From contig JALGPY010000002.1 in assembly GCA_023055425.1 (NCBI GenBank), positions 156,871,345 through 156,935,344 of the forward strand: a stretch of 64,000 nucleotides of DNA. The letters run 5' to 3'. Position numbers and translations under genes: made by a program. Below, one piece after another: positions 1 through 10,106 of this stretch. The notes beneath the pieces are model-generated. The model did not search any database. It saw nothing but the letters and a program-made list of their open reading frames with translations, and had not been told where the DNA came from. How positions within the stretch are numbered: the first letter of the stretch is position 1; each line of letters opens with the position of its first letter. The stretch is from Linanthus parryae. Its lineage: Eukaryota > Streptophyta > Magnoliopsida > Ericales > Polemoniaceae.

Positions 1-154
1 GGTCTGGAATTGGAGTGTCCAAGACGTACAGCTTCTTTTCTTGCTTGAGGACAATCCTCAAGTTTCTGTACCAGTCAAGGAAATTTGTTCCAGACAATTT
101 ATCCTTCTCAAGGACAGATCGTAGGGATGAACTCGATGCGTTGTTGTTTGCCAT
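1..154 (-). CDS. Copia gag, N-terminal part, cut by window edge
   Basis: The minus strand opens with an ATG at 152-154 and reads open to base 1. The peptide begins MANNNASSSSLRSVLEKDK, then a stretch with NFLDWYRNLRIVLKQEKK, typical of the start of plant Ty1/Copia Gag (the W-containing region before the Retrotran_gag/UBN2 domain). Gag would form the virus-like particle. It lies downstream, on the same strand, of an LTR and a primer-binding site at 1749-3194, the correct order for a Copia element running leftward out of the window. Only about 51 residues are visible, so whether the element is intact is unknown. Confidence 0.8.
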   Translation of the reverse strand, partial: MANNNASSSSLRSVLEKDKLSGTNFLDWYRNLRIVLKQEKKLYVLDTPIPD

Positions 155-1748
155 TTGGAATTCTACAAGACGAGAAATATGCAATTTAGTATTTTAAAAA
201 ATTTAACTATATTTAACAATGGCTAGATCATTAAATATAGCTCCCACTATTTTTCTCGGATTAATAGCCCTCACTATTAAATCGGAAAATATCTTTATAC
301 TTTCTAGTGGGTCCAAGATCCCTTTTTCACTTCTTCTTGAGCTTGCTTTGGCAAGTCACCCAAGAATTGGTTATTTAGGTAGGAACCATTCCAATTGCAT
401 CCCATGCAACTCTTGGTCCAATTAGGTGAATAAATTCCTTTTATTCTTTATCCAATTGGATAACTCCTAATTGTCATGCCTCTAAGCTCATCAATCCAAT
501 TGACTCTTGCCTAGTTGCGTCCAACCTCTTACTTTCAACATACACACATTACTAGCTTGCGTGTTCCGCAACACATCATGAAAAATTAAAATCGCCTTGC
601 TTTGGCAAGCCCGAATTTTAATAGGCCATGATCATGAAGGGTGTTTTGGCAAGAGAAGGCAAAATGCAATATTTAATTGAGGGATTTCTTGTAAGTTGTT
701 TGGTTGATCTTATCAACATGGTCTACTTATTTGGATTGGGCCATCCACAATAAAAGACCAACCTTGTTTATTATTATCTTGTTATCGTTTTGCTTGTAGC
801 GCCATACACACAAAATAAATAACAAGGCATGAATAATAAACATCCACAAAATAAAAAAAACGTGGCATGGATATGGTCCCTAGACTAATGATATTATCAA
901 GCCAATGATAATATCTAATTGCCCTAAAGTGCCGAGCTCATCTCCATGTGCTCCACCATAGCTGCGCGCCTAGGGATGTCTTTTGGCTCCTTTGGTTCTC
1001 CGGTCTTCTTCTCCATGTTCTTGGCTATCATCTAGATACTTCTAATTCTAGCCTAACATCTAGAATAAATAAATAACAAAAGCCTCACATGTCGAGGAGA
1101 AAAAGAACGACTCGCAGGCCGTAAAACTTAATTAATTATTACATTAATTTGATCAGCTCGCAGGCCGTAAACCAAACCACAAAACAATAAACATCCACAA
1201 TCCTAGGCCATATCCATCCACCATGCAATAAAGCACATAATACAGTTAAAACCAATTTTTAAGGCGCTTGTTTAATTTTAATGAAATTGGGTAACTAGGG
1301 TTTTACAACGGTCCAAAGGGCCCAAGCCAACAAGTGGCCCGAACCCTAGGACCGCCGCACGCCTAGAGGCCCGCGGCCTTGCTTGGCGTGCAAGGGAGGG
1401 GCGGGCGGCTAGGGTTTCGGCCCTAGTCCCCTTCCTCCTTCCTTGTTGCCCAAGCAAGGTTGTTTCCTTATGGAATTATTTCCATAACTTTGTTTCCATA
1501 ATTGAAAACCCCTTTTCAATCATGTGCCCATGAACCCTAATTTTTTTTTAAGAACCCAATTATTCACATCCTATGTGATTAAACTCACCAATTCTAACAT
1601 CCAATGTTAAATTGGGTCTTGTTTGATTGAATCAAATTCAATATTGCATCTACTATGCCAATTTTTCAGTTTTCGCGTAATAAACAATAATACGGTGTAT
1701 GAACTGAAATCGTAAACACATAATATCATGTTATGCTCTACGACATGT
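155..1748 (-). other. Copia 5' leader between PBS and gag
   Basis: About 1.6 kb between the primer-binding site and the gag start of the leftward Copia element. No protein homology was recognised on either strand. It contains C/G-rich and AT-rich patches and scattered near-repeats of two short phrases: a TTGGCAAG-type motif, and a CTCGCAGGCCGTAAA motif twice near 1110-1175. Read as untranslated leader. Confidence 0.55.
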
Positions 1749-1761
1749 GGCTCTGATACCA
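1749..1761 (-). other. Primer-binding site (initiator tRNA-Met type)
   Basis: On the minus strand this reads TGGTATCAGAGCC, the usual plant Copia PBS complementary to the 3' end of initiator tRNA-Met. It starts one base after the LTR end at 1763, which fixes the element's direction as leftward. Confidence 0.9.
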
Positions 1762-1762
1762 C

Positions 1763-3194
1763 TGTTGGGTTTTGACGTAGGTAACGCAGCGGAATAACAA
1801 AAATTAATCCTACTCAAAGCCCACCAAGGATCACAGGAAGAGACATCATAACATGATTAAGGTCATAGAAGATGAGTACCTTTTGATTTGTGAGATCACA
1901 CGAAGAATGATGTCCTTGTCTCTACGGTTGATCCACGTCTAGAGGTGAGATCTAGATTCTTCCTTCAAACAAGTGATAGCTTGAACCCGGAGGAAGAGGG
2001 AAGAAGATCAAAGCAACAAAGCACAAGAGGGAGGGGCGGCCTCCTCTTTGCCGTCGGGTAGAGGGGGCGGACGGGGGCTAGGGTTTCGGCCCTAGCTCTT
2101 TGTCTTGCTCTCTCTTTTTGCTCTCTCCCACTCTTTGTGTTATGTCTAATAATAACTCATGTGGGAAGGAAGCTAGAGCCTCTTATATATATACTCCAAC
2201 AACTCCTTGTTGTTTCCATATTAGAGTTTTCTTGTTCTAATAGGACTAGAACTATTCCCTTCCTTGCAAATTAGTCCTACTAATTTTGCAAGGTGTTGCA
2301 CAATGATCCTTCTATTAATTAATCTATATTAATTAATCCCAAACCTAGCTCTACTCTATTTGACGTGTGACCCCATAGGTTTCTATATAGTTGGTAGTAA
2401 CTATTACTAACATGGAGCGGTGTCTAGCAACACATCCATGCAACCCAACCCATAGAAATAGTCAGTGATCCCGACAAACCTTTGTGCCCAATATATCATA
2501 TTGCATTATCCCTTTGTCTCCATATCCGGATTGGACACGAGACATAAATAGTCACACTCGTATATCCAATCCATAGTTCTCGATCCTGGGAATATGCTTA
2601 TGCTTGCAGATAACATTAATATCTCTATATTAATTTATCTGAGTCTGGCCAGACATTCAATAAGCCTCATCCCTCGAGTGGCCGTGGATATTTACCCCCA
2701 TTATGTGGGAGGGACAAATCCTATCTACATCACTACGATCTCTAAGCTTGCTTCCTATCACGCCCGATAGCCACCTTTATGATTACCCAGTTACGGTGTA
2801 ACGTTTGATAACATCAAAGCGCAATATTTCACAACTAGAGTATCTAGTGACTTCAAGTCCAAGGATTGCAATAATATTAGCACTACGAAAAGCGATTTTG
2901 ACTTCACATAATCTAATGTATCCTTTTCGTCGTGGGTCAATCCAGTATGTCATTACTCCTAATGCATACCCATGTGTTAGACTTGATATCTCCATATCAA
3001 TCTACCCACATACTCGTCTATATTTGATTGTCCTATTAATCAATATAATGGACTAGGAATATTTAAGATAAATAACACATTTTATCTAAGGACTTCATTA
3101 TATTAAATATCGCCATAAATAATAAATGAATATTCTAGCCAAAACATTTGTTCATACTAAATCTACGATTGCCTCTAGGGCATCTATTCCAACA
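1763..3194 (-). repeat. 5' LTR of the leftward Copia element (1432 bp)
   Basis: Bounded by TGTTGG...CCAACA, with the PBS directly inside. On the minus strand it starts TGTTGGAATAGATGCCC. Related LTRs occur on the plus strand at 3514 and 44174, so this is a family with several members in the window. Its outer end at 3194 cuts straight into Copia RNase H coding sequence, so this element inserted into an older Copia. The matching target duplication would lie outside the window. Confidence 0.88.
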
Positions 3195-3513
3195 GTTTAG
3201 ATTGGGAAGTTCATTACTGAGCTTGGTCTGTTTCCTAGCATTGTGGATCCAATAAAGTTGTATTGTGACAACACTGGAGTGATCGCACAATCAAAGGAAC
3301 CCAGGTCACACCAGAAATCCAAACACGTGCTCAGGAAGTTCCATCTCATTCGAGATATCATCGATAGAGGAGATGTGTAGATATGCAAGATTCCTCTAGA
3401 TGAGAATCTGTCAGATCCTCTCACGAAGCCGCTTGTTCAGCGCAAGCATGAAGGGAACACTAGATCTATTGGCATACGAGATGCACCAGATTGGCTCTTT
3501 GCAAGTGGGAGAC
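3195..3513 (+). pseudogene. Copia pol C-terminus (RNase H) remnant
   Basis: The frame starting at 3195 gives a typical Copia RNase H end: a region with KLYCDNTGVIAQSKEPRSHQ, then KSKHVLRKFHLIRDIIDRGDV, then SDPLTKPLVQRKHEG, and a stop just before a purine-rich stretch and an LTR. Two in-frame TAG codons break it, one in the first codons at the junction and one after RGDV near 3377. The rest of pol was separated by the LTR inserted at 1763-3194. Non-functional. Confidence 0.85.
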
Positions 3514-4022
3514 TATTGGAATAGATGACCTAGAGGCAATCTTATTTAGTATGAACATTACTTTTGGCTAGAATATTCATTGTATTATTTATGGAGATAT
3601 TTAATATAACGAAGTCCTTAGATTACAAATGTGTTTGTTTACCTTAAATATCCATAGTCGATTACACTGATTAATAGGACGATCAACTATAGACTAGTAT
3701 GGGGTACGATCCGACACATGGGTATGCATTAAGGGTAATAGCATACTAGATTGACCCACAACGAGGAGGCTACATACATGTTATGTAAAGTCACAAGTGC
3801 TTCTCGTAGTAACAACGGTATTTTCATCCTTAGACTTGAAGTCTAGTTGTGGAATATTGTGTTTTGACATCATCAAACGCTACACCGTGACTGGGTAGCA
3901 ATAAAGGTGTTAGTCGGACACAATAGGAAGCAAGCTTAGAGATAGTAGTGATGTAGATAGAATTTTTCTCTCCTACATAACGGGAACAAATATCCACGGT
4001 CACTTGAGGGATGGTGCTTACA
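3514..4022 (+). repeat. Copia 3' LTR, partial
   Basis: Follows the RNase H remnant and a short purine tract and begins TATTGGAATAGATGACC, a mutated form of the TGTTGGAATAGATG start of the LTR at 1763-3194. Similarity to that LTR continues to about 4020, where it breaks off against minus-strand gag sequence, so only the first third remains. The right edge is approximate. Confidence 0.75.
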
Positions 4023-4537
4023 GGGATGGTGCTAAGATCATCATCAGAGATAAACTCATTCACTTGAGCAAGTTGATCAGTGAGAGTTTCAATAGAGTCA
4101 TGAAACACAGTCATAGAATTGGCTCCTTTGACAGTTGTACTGAGTTGAAGTTTCAGCTGATGAACATGTGATCTTGATAAAGAAGAGAACCTCTGAGACA
4201 ATGCAGACCAAATAAGGTAGGCATGTTTAAGATGCAGCGCAAAGGGAAGTACAGAAGGTGTAGTAGAAGCATATAAGCAACTTTTAGGATGTTAATCTAT
4301 AGCAAACCACTGGGAGAATGCAGGATTTGTCAGGAGAGTGCCAAATTCAGAATCTAAAATATGTGAAGAAGGCACAGCAGATGTATCCGTCAGGTAATGC
4401 AGAAGAGGGTTTGCCTGTAAAATTGTGATAATTTGAGCATTCAAGATCAAATAATTGGTGCCATCACCTTTAATAGGCACTAGAGCTCGTAGATTGGCAA
4501 TGAGAAACTTCAGGCCTTCAGGAAGAACATCAACCAT
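4022..4537 (-). pseudogene. Copia (RE1-like) gag remnant
   Basis: On the minus strand from ATG 4537 the peptide starts MVDVLPEGLKFLIANLRAL and includes NYLILNAQIITILQANPLL, FSQWFAID and, further on, LSQRFSSLSRSHVHQLKL. This is the RE1-type Copia Gag N-terminus (UBN2/Retrotran_gag family). One in-frame TAA after FAID, near 4292, interrupts otherwise continuous homology. The gene is cut off near 4022 by the neighbouring LTR fragment. It belongs to the element whose PBS and LTR lie at 4937-5409. Confidence 0.82.
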
Positions 4538-4936
4538 AGCAGAAAATACAAAAAAAGAAAGAAATAAGAACTCAGCGAAGCTCGGTGCAAAACTCGGTAA
4601 CTCAATGGAAACTCGTGCAAAACCACAGTAACTCGGCAAAACTCTGCACAGAAATAACAAACTCGGCAAAACTCGGGCGTAGAACTCGAATCCAACTCAG
4701 TAAGACGAACCAACACATAATTGAATGCAGAAATAGCAGGGACAAGGCGCAGAGCTCAATAGAGAGCAATTCAGACAACAACGTCGCGGTTAGGAGCAAG
4801 AAACGAGGCGACGATGAGATTCTGAATTAAAGATCGAAGATAATACCAGATTAACGGTATATTGAAGCGTCGGAGAAGTCAGAGACAACCGAAGAAAGAG
4901 AGCGCAAGGATAGATTACCGGCGGCGAGCCATTACA
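4538..4936 (-). other. Copia leader with repeated motif
   Basis: Leader between the PBS and gag of the minus-strand RE1-like Copia. On the plus strand it carries several copies of an ACTCGGCAAAACTC-like motif between about 4575 and 4700. No coding potential recognised. Confidence 0.5.
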
Positions 4937-4949
4937 GGCTCTGATACCA
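4937..4949 (-). other. Primer-binding site (initiator tRNA-Met type)
   Basis: Reads TGGTATCAGAGCC on the minus strand, immediately next to the LTR end at 4950. It defines a third Copia element, running leftward. Confidence 0.9.
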
Positions 4950-5409
4950 TGTAGAAGAACTCATCCATGGAGGATCTGAAGAAGAAGAAGAAGGAGAAGA
5001 AGAAGAAGAAGAAGAAGAGAAGAAGAAGAAGAAGAAGAAGAAGAAGAAGAAGAAGAAGAAGAAGAAGAAGAAGAAGAAGAAGAAGAAGAAGAAGAAGAAG
5101 AAGAAGAAGAAGAAGAAGAAGAAGAAGAAGAAGAAGAAGAAGAAGAAGAAGAAGAAGAAGAAGAAGAAGAAGAAGAGAAATGAAAGAGGGAAAAATAAAT
5201 TATGATTGTTACAATATTTTGTTACACCAGATGTATTAATATATCAGAGTTATTACACATGGGTCCCTGACTTTTGTAGTAATACTAATACAACCCAGTG
5301 ACACATAGTTTGCTAAACTGCATATAGCTACCCATTTAGTTAATATATCGTTCGTGAGATGTGAGTGATCGTGAGTTGCATAACAGCAATTTCACTTATA
5401 ACTGTTACA
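4950..5409 (-). repeat. 5' LTR of RE1-like Copia (460 bp)
   Basis: On the minus strand it begins TGTAACAGTTATAAGTG and ends CTTCTACA, directly followed by the PBS. Nearly half of it is a trinucleotide microsatellite. Confidence 0.85.
4978..5175 (+). repeat. (GAA)n microsatellite inside the LTR
   Basis: About 200 bp of almost pure AAG/GAA repeat, with a few GGA/AGA interruptions at the left end. It reads as poly-Arg, poly-Lys or poly-Glu depending on frame; no gene should be called here. GAA arrays of this length are prone to length change. Confidence 0.97.
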
Positions 5410-5413
5410 AGTA

Positions 5414-6630
5414 CTCCCTCCGTTTCACTAGATACTTCAAAAACATTATGGGCACGGGAATTAAGAAACGTCCTCAAATGACTATTTTACCCCTTCTTTT
5501 TTTATTAATTCCACTCTATTTCTACTCTGTCTGAGGGTCACTCTCACACTAATTAAAACAACATAACAATATCATCATCAATATCAACAACAACAATATC
5601 AGCAGCAAGAACAAAGAATAATATCACCAAGAACAGATGAACAAACATGTCGATTTCCACCGTTTTTCTGCAACACCAAAACAAGCCCTGAAGAAGAAGA
5701 AGGAGAGAACAAAATAAATGTCGCCGTCTAGCCACAACCGCCGTCCCTGAAGAAGAACGCCGGAGCCTCACCACCTCACTGCTGCCACCATCGGATCTGG
5801 GTCGATTTCCACCCTTCTCTGCAACAAACATCAAACCACAAAGCTGCAGATCGATGGATTTGCTATCTCCTCGCCACCTCACCGCTGCCACCATCGGATC
5901 TGGGTCGATTTCCGGTCAGATCTGAGGTAGGGGAAGGAGAGGAGAGAGTGAACATAATGTAATCCGGTGGTGGCGAGGACAGAGAAGCATGTAGGTGGAT
6001 GGATCTACTTCCTCCCGATCTACTTCTGTCCATGCATCCACCACATAGCTGCAGATCGATGGATTTGCTATCTCTCTCTTTCTGTTCTTCACCTTCTTCT
6101 TCCTCCCACTGTTCTGCAACGGCGGCGACGGCGGAGTTGAGGAGATTGAGAGACAGAGAGATGGAGACGGAGCAGATCGATGGAGATGAGAAGATCGATC
6201 TGCTCTCTCCGTCTCCCTCTCTCTCTTTCTCTTCATCTCTTTGATTCTGGAAGTGGAAGGAGATGGATTGGGGCAGATGGGTTTGGGAGGTGTGGAGAAG
6301 AGAGATGGGTTTGGAGGGGAGCGGAGAAGAGAGGATGGAGGAGGATGAGTGAGAGGGAGATGAGCCGAATGATTTTTGTGAGAGATGTCTAGTGTTGTTA
6401 GATTTAGGTTAAAAACATCAAATGGGTGGGATACTTTGGGTTGGGCTTAATTAATCAGGTTTGATATAAAATCTGATTAGTTAAGCCCAACTAAAAGGTG
6501 GGTTTGGGTTTTTTAAGAAAGGGTATAGTTGTATTTTGCCAGTTTCAAAGTTTCCATATTTAGAAATTTTGAAGAATCTGGCGAAACGCCCAAAATGGAA
6601 ATTTTGAAGAATCTGGCGAAACGGAGGGAG
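5414..6630. mobile_element. Mariner/Stowaway-ended non-autonomous element (1.2 kb)
   Basis: The ends are inverted copies of CTCCCTCCGTTTC (left) and GAAACGGAGGGAG (right), flanked by TA on both sides (5412-5413, 6631-6632), the signature of plant Tc1/Mariner-derived elements. It is long for a Stowaway MITE and has no transposase. Inside are duplicated blocks: a phrase with CACCATCGGATCTGGGTCG near 5787 and 5891, and one with GCTGCAGATCGATGGATTTG near 5842 and 6049. The right end has a near-duplicate of its own subterminal sequence (GAAGAATCTGGCGAAACG at 6570 and 6607). The CT-rich core may be captured sequence; its origin is unknown. Confidence 0.78.
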
Positions 6631-6632
6631 TA

Positions 6633-7802
6633 CATCTCTCTGTCAGTCACTTATATATGTTAAACCGTTATAATTAAGTCTTCGTGCCAACGAGTAGGTG
6701 CTTGTATGGCTTAGACATAATGACATCCTAATCATTTGGTTATAAGTTAAAAGATCGCCGTGACTAAGATCCTGGTGTCTTCGTTATTCATTCATGTTGG
6801 TGCCCTAAGCCGTATTCAACAAAGTTGATCTCCATAGAGTGAAACCACGCATGCATGATTTCTATCTCTTCCAACTTGTCCACTACCCATGTTTCGCGAT
6901 TAGCAAGTTTGTAACAATTTTTCTGAAAAACAAAATGGCGTTATCCTAAGAAACGTGGCGATCCAATTTACATGAACTTTCGGTGATTCGGCGCCATCCG
7001 AGAGTCATTTTCACGAATTCTATCTTCTAAGATAGCAGCAAAAATTGTATTCCGATGTTATGCCAATTTGTTAGTGACAATGACTAGAGCTTCATCAACA
7101 TGTAGGGATGGTTTTGAGAAATCAAAATGGGTCCGATTCAAACCAAATGGAAACATCAAAAGATCCAACTCCGAAGTAATGAGGTTGTGTCAAAGCATGT
7201 TGCTTTGTAGAATGTGCAAATGTCTTGGGTTTTGCAAACAACTGCACATGGTGGAAGGTTTGCCTGTGATCAGAACCAAAAAGAGAATGGTCCCCGACTA
7301 CAGTGCCTCCCTACAAATTTATGTTTGCTTGTGGCCTTTGCTTTCTGCAGTTTTGTATGGCTATAAAAAGCTGGAAATTGCCAATACGGGGTTTTACTTT
7401 GGTTGGTACCAACTGACAATTTTTTTTTAAAAAAAAAAAAAGTCAAGAAAATAAGCAAAATGTCTAGTTTATAGCTTGAAGTAGTTGAAAGTTGAAAATT
7501 CCTACAACTACAACTCAAACAAAAAAAATAAACAATGCATTAGAAGAATTAAATTCATATTTCTAGCTCAATGCAGATTTTAAATCCTCTCTAAATCGCG
7601 TGCACGAGTTTGTTAAGTTCTAGCTTAAAATCTCAATAATTTCATGAGAGTAATATGTAGTGAACAATATGGCTGAAATTATCAAAGCTTACTCAAATGT
7701 TAATAAAAGCTTATGTGCACTTGCCAAAATGTATACCTTTTACAATCAAATTTAAAATAAGTCCTCTTATTTGAACATGTAATTTTTGTAAAATGTTAAA
7801 TA
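6633..7802. other. Intergenic, nothing recognised
   Basis: AT-rich sequence. A 120-codon open frame at 7068-7430 (plus) has no recognisable domain and ends in A/T homopolymers, so it is not called. No RNA gene or element ends were seen. Confidence 0.5.
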
Positions 7803-8042
7803 CTAGGGAATTGTCTGTGCCCGAGGGCACTATCCCAACCAAAAATTCTGAAAAAATGTTAAGACACATGAAAATATGCATCTACACATATACTTGCTGA
7901 AATATCAACTCTTGCAAGAGAGAAAAATGACGAATGTTGGGAGAAGTTACAAAAATGGTAGGTGGTAGGTGAGATCCAAGGGTCAGGGTTGTTTTAATCT
8001 AACGGTTGAAAAAAAGTCAACCGTTCTATTTTATAGAAAAGA
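7803..8042 (-). mobile_element. Short non-autonomous Helitron (240 bp)
   Basis: On the minus strand it starts TCTTTTCTATAAAATAG after an A and ends with the palindrome GTGCCCTCGGGCAC, about 10 bases, then CTAG followed by T. These are Helitron features: 5' TC, a 3' hairpin, a CTRR end, and insertion between A and T. The copy at 25162-25573 shares both ends and the subterminal sequence (a CAACCGTTAGATTAAA-type phrase), which supports the boundaries. Confidence 0.75.
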
Positions 8043-9797
8043 TATGGACAAATTAATAATCAGTAAATACGTAGAGGTGGTGTAAGCGACAATATTTGGT
8101 AGTCATATGGGGTGTAAGTGAATTCTCCCAAACTAGGAGGGGTGTAACCAAAAATATTGTTCAATTGAGGGGTATAATTGAATTTTACTCATTAATAATA
8201 CATGCATAAAGAATTGGGAATATACGTAGATTATCATCCAACTTGAATGTCAACAAGCTATAATCTCAAAAAAAGAATATGATGAAGGTAAAATATGTAA
8301 ATTATCATCCAACTTGAATTAAATTTTAGATTATAAAAATGTAGATTCAACAATTATTTGACCCACTTTTAATTAAGTTGATTTCTAATCTCACACCAAA
8401 CACGCATTAAATGTGCGAGAGGAACACACTACTTACCCCTTTCTTTTTGTTTGGCTCCTTGTTTTCAATATCTTGACTTCGTACTTGTTATACTGTAATG
8501 AAGTTCTTGATTTTATCAGACAAATTAAAAAGAGCAGCATGGTGAAAAGAGGTTAGAAATTTTAGTTTGTCCAGACTGTAATCACTCTCGTGATTTTAGG
8601 TTTAGTTTTAGATTTAAACTGTAAAAACTTACTACTCTAACTTCAAAGAGAAATTTGGAACTTTAAAAGGGAAAATGAAAGGAGTAATGATAAATAGTCC
8701 ACTCCTCAGACCCGAATGCATGTTCAAATTCTTGAACTATTTATGCTGTCAGCACTGTTTTCCTACATGTTTCCTACCGTTTAAGGGATTTTAGTGCGTT
8801 TCGCAAAATATTTTCTGACTTTTTGAACAGCTTCTCCCCACGCACATCAACTTTAAGAAGTATCTTTCCACACCGATTTTAGTGCGTTTCGTAAAATTTT
8901 TTTTACCATAACCTAATTTTGAATAATTTATCTACAACCCATTCTAATTTTATCAGTTTAAATTTTTTAAACATTTATTTTTACGGAACAAATATACATT
9001 GTATATTTTTGTTATTTTATGTTATTCAAGCAGGTTCACAGTCATTTTTAATAAACATGAAATTACTATATCAGCATTCCCCCACAACGTTCACATAATA
9101 TTATGAAACAACATTTTATTTAGAACACTCATAGTATCTTTTCCACACCGATATCCACACCACAGGTTCTAGCAGCGCCAGAGCATTACCAAACTAACCA
9201 TTATAGTCCGGGGAAGGAACAACTTTAACTTTTACCTCTTTTTTTAAAGCATTCGCCTTTATACAGTTACCTACAGGCTATCAAGAAACACCGCTTCGCT
9301 ATGAGTAGTTATGACAACTTTGAACCAAACATACTATCTTTGATCCAAAGTGGCCAGTAGTTACGTTAACTTTGAACCAAACATATTATCTTTGATCTAG
9401 AGTGACCAGTAATTATGTTAACTTTGAACCAAATATATCCGAAGCTTGCATGAATATCCCAAGAAACATTACCATTGAGGCTTCTTAAAGCAAAACCCAG
9501 TGGCAAGATAATATCACACAGCAATCTGTTCTTCTAGCAATTTGTACAAGCCGAAGAAACTTCCAACAATGGGATCACCAAGAATCGGATAACAGTTTAC
9601 AAGCTTTTCCATCTTTCAACCACAGCCGGGAAGAAACTGAAAGAAAACACGGTACGACTAGAACATAACAAAGTAAAACACTAATCACACAGCATAAACG
9701 ACAACTGCATTTCCTGCTACACATAACGTCTACACTCTAGAACGAGACCCGGTTGACTCAATCTATGTTCGATGTCTAATTATCCAGTCCAGTTAAA
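8043..9797. other. Intergenic, AT-rich
   Basis: No coding potential recognised. It contains two copies of a GATTTTAGTGCGTTTCG phrase near 8789 and 8876 and the tandem repeat listed separately. A patch near 8085-8190 with GGGGTGTAA repeated three times may be a decayed element. Confidence 0.5.
9304..9436. repeat. 52-bp tandem repeat, about 2.5 copies
   Basis: Units begin at 9304, 9356 and 9408, each starting AGTA(G/A)TTA and containing ACTTTGAACCAAA(C/T)ATA. A local duplication with a few differences between copies. Confidence 0.85.
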
Positions 9798-10060
9798 TAC
9801 CACTCCATCCCAGCTCTTTCTCCCCAAGTTGACTTTTTGACTCGTATCTGGGTCACTTTGACTAGGGTGACTTGGATAACAAAATGATGCAATTTTTTTA
9901 CCGTTGTTTCAGCATGTTATAGAGCAACTTTTACTCTACAGCAACATGAAAATATTATCAAAAAATTGCATCATTTTGCTATCCAAATAACCGAGTCAAA
10001 GTGACCCAATGAATAGTGGTAAAAGTCAAATTGGGGAGAAAGAGCTGCGCCAGAGTGGTA
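9798..10060. mobile_element. Fold-back MITE near the 3' end of the RING gene
   Basis: The two halves are inverted copies of each other. Left: TACCACTC, then CAGCTCTTTCTCCCCAA, a GACTCG/GTCACTTTGAC block and AAAATGATGCAATTTTTT. The right half repeats these in reverse complement, ending GAGTGGTA. The stem is about 120 bp with mismatches and the loop is short. No target duplication was clear. It lies less than 50 bp beyond the stop codon of the RING gene, so it may fall within that gene's 3' UTR. Confidence 0.7.
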
Positions 10061-10106
10061 AAGATCAGAATAGAACATACAACTGCAATGAAGCAACACC
10101 ATGCCC

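Noticed and set aside
4967..5239. Open frame encoding poly-Arg
   Set aside because: It is the GAA microsatellite read in one frame.
7068..7430. 120-aa open frame on the plus strand
   Set aside because: No recognised domain, no splice or promoter context, ends in homopolymer runs.
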